Shown: positions 58,471 through 64,000 of the stretch, in pieces
Layout of the letters: each line of letters starts with the position of its first letter
How positions within the stretch are numbered: the first letter of the stretch is position 1
Assembly: GCF_004366075.1 (NCBI RefSeq)
Contig: NZ_SODU01000005.1
Location: forward strand, 310,001 to 374,000
Direction of reading: 5' to 3'
Length of the DNA stretch: 64,000 bases
DNA from: Kribbella pratensis
GTDB lineage: Bacteria > Actinomycetota > Actinomycetes > Propionibacteriales > Kribbellaceae
The notes under the pieces: generated by a model
What the model was told of the DNA's origin: nothing
The model's input: only the letters and a program-made list of their open reading frames with translations
The model's database searches: none
Position numbers and translations under genes: made by a program

Positions 58471-59203
58471 CCCGGCGCAGGAACTCCTGGGTGCGGGCCT
58501 CGCGGGGAGCGTCCAGGACCTGGGCGGGTGGGCCGATCTCGAGCGGCCGGCCGTGGTGCAGGAAGCAGACCTGGTCGGCGACGTCGCGGGCGAAGGCCAT
58601 TTCGTGGGTGCAGACGAGCATCGTCATCCCCTCGGACTTCAGTTCGCGGAGCAGGTCGAGGACCTCGCCGACGAGTTCGGGGTCGAGCGCCGATGTGACC
58701 TCGTCGAGCAGCATCAGCTGCGGCGAGTTCACCATCGCGCGGGCGATCGCGGCGCGCTGCTGCTGACCGCCGGACAGCTCGTCCGGCTTGGCCGCCGCCT
58801 TGTCCGCCAGGCCGACGCGCTCCAGCATCTCCATCGCCCGGGCCCGCGCCGCATCACGCGGCACCCGGTGCACCCGGATCGGCGCCAGCGTGATGTTGTC
58901 GAGCACGGTCAGGTGCGGGAACAGGTTGTACGCCTGGAACACGATCCCGATCCCGGACCGCACCTTGTCCGCGTCGACCCGCGGATCCGTGATGTCCGCC
59001 CCGGCCAGCTCGATCACGCCGTCGTCGACCGTCTCCAGGAGGTTCACGCAGCGCAGCAGCGTCGACTTCCCGGACCCCGAGGCTCCGATCAGTACGACGC
59101 ACTCTCCCGCCGCGACCTCCAGATCCATCCCGTCCAGTACGACGTTGTCGCCGTACGCCTTCCGCACACCGCGGAGACTGAGCAGATTCTTGGGCAAACT
59201 CAT
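58448..59203 (-). CDS. Polar amino-acid ABC transporter ATP-binding protein (GlnQ/HisP type)
   Basis: A 251-residue ATPase. Walker A GASGSGKSTLLRCVNLLE, Q-loop FQAYNLFPHLTVLDNI, signature LSGGQQQRAAIARAM, Walker B LMLLDEVTSALDPE and H-loop CTHEMAFA are complete. It powers the adjacent permease. ATG 59203 overlaps the permease stop by four bases. The 3' end overlaps the convergent response regulator by 23 bp. Confidence 0.94.
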   Translation of the reverse strand: MSLPKNLLSLRGVRKAYGDNVVLDGMDLEVAAGECVVLIGASGSGKSTLLRCVNLLETVDDGVIELAGADITDPRVDADKVRSGIGIVFQAYNLFPHLTVLDNITLAPIRVHRVPRDAARARAMEMLERVGLADKAAAKPDELSGGQQQRAAIARAMVNSPQLMLLDEVTSALDPELVGEVLDLLRELKSEGMTMLVCTHEMAFARDVADQVCFLHHGRPLEIGPPAQVLDAPREARTQEFLRRVSGTTGR

Positions 59204-60051
59204 ACCGGTCCGCCTCCCCCGCCGTACCAGCCCTGCCGTCGGGCGACGTAATCGGTCAGCCGGGTCAACGGGATCGTCAGCGCGACGAACAGCAGCCCGG
59301 CGACGACGTACGGCGTGAAGTTGAAGTCCTCGGCCGTCTCCAGTTGCGCGGCCCTGATCGCGTCGATGACGCCGAGTACCGCGATCAGCCCGGAGTCCTT
59401 CTGCAGGCTCACGAAGTCGTTCAGCAGCGGCGGCAGCACCCGCCGTACCGCCTGCGGAAGGACGACGAAGCGCAACGTCTGTCGATAGCTGAGCCCGAGT
59501 GATCGCGCCGCCGCCCGCTGCGACGGATGCACCGACTCGATCCCGGCCCGGAACACCTCGGCGACGTACGACGAGTAGGTCAGGACGAGGGCCGCTCCGC
59601 CCCAGATCACCGCCTGGTTCGGCAACCCGCGCAACTGCAGGGCCGGTACGCCGAAGCCGAGCAGGAAGATCACCAGCAGCAAGGGCAGGCCGCGGAACAC
59701 GTCCGTGTAGGCGGCCGCGAACACGCGCAGCGGGAAGAAGATCGGGCCCCGCGACGTCCGCATGATCGCCAGCGTCAGCCCGAACACCACGATCAGCACC
59801 GCACAGACCAGCATCACGCGCACGTTCAGCCAGAGGCCCTCGGCAACGACCGGCAATGCCTCCCAGCCACGATGGACGTCGAAGAACGTCGCCCGGACCC
59901 GCGGCCAGCCCGGCGTGGAACCGATGCCCACGACAACCAGCGCGAGCAGGATCACCGAGCTGACCAGCGCGATCACGGTCGATCGCCGCGCTTGCCGACG
60001 CCGGTACGCGATCCGCTCGCGCTGCAGCTCCGACGGTTGCCAGGTCGTCAC
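59200..60051 (-). CDS. Polar amino-acid ABC transporter permease
   Basis: A 283-residue HisM/GlnP-type permease. A basic cytosolic N-terminus and about five to six hydrophobic segments surround the HAAT permease motif SLGLSYRQTLRFVVLPQAVRRVLPPL (parts, EAA-like loop) and FRGLPLLLVIFLLGFG. ATG 60051 and the stop overlap the neighbours by four bases each. A single permease gene suggests a homodimeric channel. Confidence 0.92.
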   Translation of the reverse strand: MTTWQPSELQRERIAYRRRQARRSTVIALVSSVILLALVVVGIGSTPGWPRVRATFFDVHRGWEALPVVAEGLWLNVRVMLVCAVLIVVFGLTLAIMRTSRGPIFFPLRVFAAAYTDVFRGLPLLLVIFLLGFGVPALQLRGLPNQAVIWGGAALVLTYSSYVAEVFRAGIESVHPSQRAAARSLGLSYRQTLRFVVLPQAVRRVLPPLLNDFVSLQKDSGLIAVLGVIDAIRAAQLETAEDFNFTPYVVAGLLFVALTIPLTRLTDYVARRQGWYGGGGGPV

Positions 60052-60902
60052 GAGAGTTCGGGCGCGCCGGACTCGGTCAAGTACTGCTTCTGCAGGTTCG
60101 CCAGGGTGCCGTCGGACTTGAGCGCGTCGACCGCCTGCGTGACGCAGCCGGTCAGCTTCGAGTTCTTCTCGAGCACGAACCCGAACTGCTCCGCCTGCCC
60201 GCCGGCCGGCAACTGCCCGACGATCTTGCCGTTGTCGAGCTGCGCCGCGGTCATGTAGAACGCCGTCGGCAGGTCCACGACGATGCCGTCGATCTGCTTG
60301 TTCTTGAGCGCTTGGACGGCCAGGTCGTTGGTGTCGAACACGGCCGGCTTCTGCTTGGGCTTCACCTGGTCGCGCAGCGCGGTGTAACTCGTCGTACCGA
60401 CCTGGGCCCCGAGCTTCGCATCAGCGAGGTCGGCGACGGACTTGGCGTTCGCGATCTTGCTGCCCGCGGTGGTGATCACGGTCTGGCGTACGTCGTAGTA
60501 CCCGGAGGAGAAGTCGACGGCCTTGCGGCGGTCCTCCGAGATCGACACCTGGTTGACGTCCAGGTCGAACGCCTTCGGGCCGGGCGCGAACGCGGTGTTG
60601 AACTGCACGGTCCGCCACGTCACCTCGGCCTGCTCGAACCCGAGCTTCTTCGCCACCGCGTAGGTGACCGCGGACTCGTACCCCTTGCCGTTGCTCGGGT
60701 CGTTGCCGCTGAACCACGGTTCGTACGCCGGCTTGTCGGTGCCGACCGTCAGCGTGCCGGCCGTCTTTACCGCCAGCTTGTCCTTCGCACAGGCATCCGC
60801 GCCCGACGGCGTCGAGGACCCGGACGAGCTCTCCTCCGGCGCACACGCCCCCAGCCCCACGATCGCCAGCACCGCCAGCCCCACCACAGCACGCGTTCTC
60901 AT
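60048..60902 (-). CDS. Polar amino-acid ABC transporter substrate-binding lipoprotein
   Basis: A 284-residue family-3 solute-binding protein. Lipoprotein signal MRTRAVVGLAVLAIVGLGAC has Cys at residue 20 and is followed by a Ser-rich linker. Mature motifs are LTVGTDKPAYEPWFSGND, GYESAVTYAVAKKLGF, FDLDVNQVSISEDRRKAVDFS (parts) and VQALKNKQIDGIVVDLPTA. ATG 60902 lies 10 bp after the AraC stop. The longer open frame upstream is a shadow of that gene. The ligand is probably an amino acid; which one is not evident. Confidence 0.93.
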   Translation of the reverse strand: MRTRAVVGLAVLAIVGLGACAPEESSSGSSTPSGADACAKDKLAVKTAGTLTVGTDKPAYEPWFSGNDPSNGKGYESAVTYAVAKKLGFEQAEVTWRTVQFNTAFAPGPKAFDLDVNQVSISEDRRKAVDFSSGYYDVRQTVITTAGSKIANAKSVADLADAKLGAQVGTTSYTALRDQVKPKQKPAVFDTNDLAVQALKNKQIDGIVVDLPTAFYMTAAQLDNGKIVGQLPAGGQAEQFGFVLEKNSKLTGCVTQAVDALKSDGTLANLQKQYLTESGAPELS

Positions 60903-60912
60903 GCGGAGAACT

Positions 60913-61710
60913 CTAAGACCTCTTGCGGTACGCCGTGGGGCTTGATCCGGTGTGCAGACGGAAGCGGGTCGCGAAGTAGAGCGGGTCGGCGTACCCGACC
61001 TGGGCCGCGACCGACGCGACCGACCGGCTGGTGAGCTCCAGGAGCCGCGCCGCGGCGTCCAGCCGGCGGCGCTCGACGAACTGTTGCGGGCTGACGCCCA
61101 ACTGCTCGCGGAACAGGTGCGCAAACCGTGACACCGAGAGATTCACGGCACGAGCCAGCCGCGGTACGTCGAGGCTCGCGGTCAGGTCCTGGTCGATCAG
61201 CTCGATCGCACGCAACAGGCGGTCGTCGATCTGCACCGCCTTCGGGTTCTGGGTGTCGCACCACAGCAGCGCCGCCTCCAGCGAGTTGGCGCTGAGCTGC
61301 TCGGCCTGCGGCAGGACGCTGTGTTGATGCCGTACGGCGTCGCGCAGGTGGTCGGCGATCCGCTCGAAGGTCGGTGCGGCGGGATGGAGCTGAACGATGC
61401 CGGGAGCAACCTCCGGCCAGTCCAGCAGCGGCAGCCAGTCCGGCTTCGGGTGCATGTGCGCGTATCGGAAATGCCAGCGGTCACCGACCGTGGCGTAGTC
61501 GTGCAGGGTGCGCGGGCGGACCAGCGTGACGCTGCCCGGCGCGGCCGCGACCTGACCGAATCGTCCCTGGCCGTCGAGGGTCTGGACCAGCAGCCAGTCG
61601 GTCGTTCCGCGCCGCCGATACGTCGCGTACTCAGGGCCTTCGTCGAACTCACCGGTCACCAGCCGGCGTACCACCGGATGCGGGGACTCAGCAGGATATC
61701 GAAGGTTCAC
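60913..61710 (-). CDS. AraC-family transcriptional regulator, copy 2
   Basis: A 265-residue regulator. An AraC-type sensor domain (about residues 15-110: GTTDWLLVQTLDGQGRFG, GSVTLVRPRTLHDY, FRYAHMHPKPDWLPLL) is followed by two HTHs (LDVPRLARAVNLSVSRFAHLFREQLG in parts; VASVAAQVGYADPLYFATRF in parts). This resembles sugar-responsive AraC proteins. It starts at GTG 61710, 50 bp from the divergent PhyH gene, and lies 10 bp upstream of the amino-acid ABC operon on the same strand, so it may control either. Confidence 0.87.
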   Translation of the reverse strand: MNLRYPAESPHPVVRRLVTGEFDEGPEYATYRRRGTTDWLLVQTLDGQGRFGQVAAAPGSVTLVRPRTLHDYATVGDRWHFRYAHMHPKPDWLPLLDWPEVAPGIVQLHPAAPTFERIADHLRDAVRHQHSVLPQAEQLSANSLEAALLWCDTQNPKAVQIDDRLLRAIELIDQDLTASLDVPRLARAVNLSVSRFAHLFREQLGVSPQQFVERRRLDAAARLLELTSRSVASVAAQVGYADPLYFATRFRLHTGSSPTAYRKRS

Positions 61711-61714
61711 AGCT

Positions 61715-61727
61715 CGATAGCGTATCG
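61715..61727. promoter_or_regulatory. Palindrome in PhyH/AraC divergent promoter 2
   Basis: CGATA-GCG-TATCG, perfect 5-bp arms, directly before the AraC GTG start and 34 bp from the PhyH start. A candidate operator; its sequence differs from the first PhyH/AraC palindrome. Confidence 0.35.
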
Positions 61728-61760
61728 CTGCCCGCGGCCCGGCCGCCGCATCCTGGAGAC

Positions 61761-62543
61761 ATGACAGTGGTTGACATCTACCAGCGGGACGGCATCGTCC
61801 AGGTCCCCCAACTGCTCGAACCCGCCGAGGTCGAGCGGATCAAGACAGTCTTCATGGAGCAGGTCGCCGTCGACCACTCGCTCGCCATCGACGACGGCGT
61901 ACCGGACGACGATCCGCTGGCGAAGTACCCGCGGTTCGTGCACCCGCACCGGGCAAGCGACACCGAGGCCGGCAGGCTCGCGATGGAGCTGATGCTCGAC
62001 GACCGGATCCTCGATGTCGTCCAGGCGCTGATCGGTCCCGCGCTCGGCGCCCAGTCGATGTTCTACTTCAAGCCGCCGGGCGCCCGCGGGCAGGCGCTGC
62101 ACCAGGACAACACGTTCCTGCGCGCCGACCCGGAGACCTGTCTCGCGGCCTGGATCGCGGTCGACGACGTGGACGCGGACAACGGCGGACTGGCAGTCGT
62201 CCCGGGCTCGCACAAGACCGAGCTGGTCTGCCCCGAGCCGGCTGACCTGACCGAATCCTTCACCAGCGTCGAGGTCCCGGTGCCGGACGGCCTCAGCAAG
62301 GTACAGACGAAGATGAAGGCCGGCGACGTCCTCTTCTTCCACGGCAGTGTCGTCCACGGCTCCCGCCCGAACTCCACCGACGACCGCTTCCGGCGGTCGC
62401 TGATCTTCCACTACATCCCCGAGGACAGCGTGGAGATCGCGGCCTTCTACAACCCTCTGGTCCGCCCCGACCGCCGCGAGACGGTCCTCCCCGAAGCCAT
62501 CGGCGGCGGCCCCTGCGGCGACTACGCCCAGGCCGAGCCGTAA
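61761..62543 (+). CDS. Phytanoyl-CoA dioxygenase (PhyH)-family oxygenase, copy 2
   Basis: A 260-residue Fe(II)/2-oxoglutarate dioxygenase. Metal ligands: HxD in QALHQDNTFL and the distal His in HGSVVHGSRPNST; the 2-oxoglutarate Arg is in FRRSLIFHY. YQRDGIVQVPQLLEPAEVERI (parts) at the start is the family signature. Residues between the ligands (CLAAWIAVDDVDADNGGL in parts) match PhyH/EctD-like enzymes. ATG 61761. Its stop is one base from the dehydrogenase stop. Low similarity to the 36.7-kb copy outside the motifs implies another substrate. Confidence 0.88.
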   Translation: MTVVDIYQRDGIVQVPQLLEPAEVERIKTVFMEQVAVDHSLAIDDGVPDDDPLAKYPRFVHPHRASDTEAGRLAMELMLDDRILDVVQALIGPALGAQSMFYFKPPGARGQALHQDNTFLRADPETCLAAWIAVDDVDADNGGLAVVPGSHKTELVCPEPADLTESFTSVEVPVPDGLSKVQTKMKAGDVLFFHGSVVHGSRPNSTDDRFRRSLIFHYIPEDSVEIAAFYNPLVRPDRRETVLPEAIGGGPCGDYAQAEP

Positions 62544-62544
62544 G

Positions 62545-64000
62545 TCAGTTGGAGTAGTCGCGGAAGCCTCGGCCGGTTTTGCGGCCGAGGTAGCCGGCCG
62601 TCACCAGGTGCTCCAGCAGCGGAGCAGGGGCGAAGCCGGGCTCGCGGAACTCCAGGTACAAGGTGCGTTGAATAGCGAGCGAGACGTCCAGCCCGACCAC
62701 GTCGAGCAGGGCGAACGGGCCCATCGGCAGGCGGCAGCCGAGCTTCATCGCGGCGTCGATGTCGTCGACGCCGGCGTAGTGCGCCTCGAGCATCCGGACC
62801 GCGTCGTTGAGGTACGGGAACAGCAGCGCGTTCACGATGAAGCCGGCCCGGTCGCCGCACCGCACCGGGTGCTTGCCTGCGGCAACGGCCACGGCGGCCA
62901 CCGTGTCGGCGACCTCGGGGGCGGTGCTGACGGTACTGACGACCTCGACGAGCTGCATCACCGGCGCCGGGTTGAAGAAGTGCAGCCCGACCACGTCACT
63001 CGGCCGCTTGGTCGCCATCGCCAGGTCGATCACCGGCAGACTCGACGTGGTGGTCGCCAGGATCGCGCCCGGCTTGCAGATCTCGTCGAACGTCTCGAAC
63101 AGCGCCTGCTTGACGCTGAGCTCCTCGACGACGGCCTCGATCACCAGGTCGGCATGCGCGAGGTCGTCGAGCTTCGCCGTACCGGTCACCCGGCGCAGCG
63201 CGGCGTCCCGCTCCTCCGTGGACAGCTTGCCGCGCTGAACGCCCTTCTCCAGCGAGCGCTCCAGCACGCCGCGGACCCGGTCGACCTTCTCGGTACCGCG
63301 AGCGACGTACAGCACGTCGTACCCGGCCTTGGCGAGGACCTCGACGATGCCGACCGCCATCGTGCCGGAGCCGACGACGCCGACCTGCTTGACCGGGCGG
63401 ATCGGCACACCGTCCGCCGACACGACCGGGGTGTTCTCGTCGTCGACCACGACCGGCGAGTCCGGCGACTCGTAGGTGTAGAAGCCGCGCCCGGTCTTCC
63501 GGCCGAGGAGGCCCGCGGTCACCATCTGCTTGAGGATCGGGGCCGGCGCGTGCAGCCGGTTCCGGCCCTGCTTGTACATCGTGTCGAGAATCTCGTACGC
63601 CGTGTCGAGGCCGATCAGGTCGAGCAACGCCAGCGGACCCATCGGGTACCCGCAACCGAGCCGCATCGCCGCGTCGACGTCCTCGCGGGTCGCATAGCGC
63701 GACTCGACCATGGAGACCGCGTGGTTCAGGTACCCGAACAACAGCGCGTTGGCGATGAACCCGGCCCGGTCCGCCGCGACGACCGGGACCTTGTCGAGCC
63801 GGCGGGCCAGCGCCTGCACGTCCTCGACCACGTCCGGCTCGGTGACCACAGTCTTGATCACCTCGACGAACTCCTGCACCGGCGCCGGGTTGAAGAAGTG
63901 TATCCCGACCACGCGCCGCGGGCGCTGGGTGGCGACGGAGATCTCGGTGACCGACAACGACGACGTGTTGGTCGCCAGAATCGCGTCCTCGCGGACGACC
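62545..64000 (-). CDS. Tandem 3-hydroxyacyl-CoA (3-hydroxybutyryl-CoA) dehydrogenase, 5'-truncated by window end
   Basis: The frame is open through the window end, so the N-terminal Rossmann part is missing; at least 485 residues are seen. The first half keeps the rear of domain one (VVGIHFFNPAPVQEFVEVIKT, with catalytic His) and a C-terminal dimerisation domain ending in KTGRGFYTYE. A second full unit follows: VKQVGVVGSGTMAVGIVEVLAKAG (NAD motif), VVGLHFFNPAPVMQLVEVV and KTGRGFRDYSN. Each half equals a complete 3HBDH, so the gene is an internal duplication/fusion. It oxidises 3-hydroxyacyl-CoA in beta-oxidation or acetoacetyl-CoA reduction. Convergent with PhyH. Confidence 0.9.
   Translation of the reverse strand, partial: VVREDAILATNTSSLSVTEISVATQRPRRVVGIHFFNPAPVQEFVEVIKTVVTEPDVVEDVQALARRLDKVPVVAADRAGFIANALLFGYLNHAVSMVESRYATREDVDAAMRLGCGYPMGPLALLDLIGLDTAYEILDTMYKQGRNRLHAPAPILKQMVTAGLLGRKTGRGFYTYESPDSPVVVDDENTPVVSADGVPIRPVKQVGVVGSGTMAVGIVEVLAKAGYDVLYVARGTEKVDRVRGVLERSLEKGVQRGKLSTEERDAALRRVTGTAKLDDLAHADLVIEAVVEELSVKQALFETFDEICKPGAILATTTSSLPVIDLAMATKRPSDVVGLHFFNPAPVMQLVEVVSTVSTAPEVADTVAAVAVAAGKHPVRCGDRAGFIVNALLFPYLNDAVRMLEAHYAGVDDIDAAMKLGCRLPMGPFALLDVVGLDVSLAIQRTLYLEFREPGFAPAPLLEHLVTAGYLGRKTGRGFRDYSN

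Overview
The window is high-GC DNA with dense, short-spaced genes, frequent GTG starts and ATGA/GTGA stop-start overlaps. A mycothiol-dependent maleylpyruvate-isomerase-type protein, a 13E12-type (DUF222) HNH protein with an actinobacterial LexA box, two ECF42 sigma factors with DGPF partners and a TreS-maltokinase-GlgB block all point to an actinomycete. A Kribbella/Nocardioidaceae-like member of the Propionibacteriales is my inference from gene content; no rRNA or tRNA gene was recognised to test it.

Layout. 1-5.1 kb: end of a trehalose/alpha-glucan (GlgE-pathway) operon, treS (cut by the window edge), maltokinase and glgB, followed by a GNAT-NUDIX fusion. 6-12.7 kb: kinase-like protein, small membrane protein, esterase with a SigG-like ECF sigma factor, MFS exporter divergent from a MerR regulator, and the first ECF42/DGPF pair. 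12.8-16.9 kb: a Baeyer-Villiger-type monooxygenase, then a divergent pair of citrate synthases, one fused to a DNA-binding domain, sharing a palindrome-rich promoter. 16.9-24.5 kb: Tat-exported glycosidase with an RpiR regulator, YbbN-like protein, CASTOR-like channel, isobutyryl-CoA-mutase-like large subunit and a MarR regulator. 24.6-33.5 kb: second ECF42/DGPF pair, a 52-residue membrane peptide, and acyl-CoA genes (meaB, thiolase, methylmalonyl-CoA epimerase, crotonyl-CoA carboxylase/reductase) that fit an ethylmalonyl-CoA or butyryl/isobutyryl-CoA route. 33.6-36.7 kb: DivIVA-like coiled-coil protein coupled to an AI-2E-family transporter.

36.7-46.5 kb: a PhyH/AraC divergon, then a tight seven-gene minus-strand operon: NamZ-type exo-muramidase, tandem GNAT, sugar-binding lipoprotein, two sugar permeases, PIG-L deacetylase and ChbG/YdjC deacetylase. 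It is headed by a perfect TGAAAAC-N8-GTTTTCA palindrome. I read it as a candidate muramyl- or amino-sugar scavenging system and as the best candidate here for an undescribed pathway. 46.5-53.5 kb is the accessory part: small membrane proteins, a frameshifted flavoprotein with five in-frame 69-bp repeats, an XRE-cupin regulator, a 13E12-type HNH protein behind a LexA box, and 1.35 kb of gene-less decaying repeats.

53.5-64 kb: TetR/oxidoreductase divergon with two operator copies, fatty-acid desaturase divergent from a histidine kinase/response regulator pair, a polar amino-acid ABC operon with an AraC regulator, a second PhyH/AraC divergon, and a double-length 3-hydroxyacyl-CoA dehydrogenase that runs off the window end.
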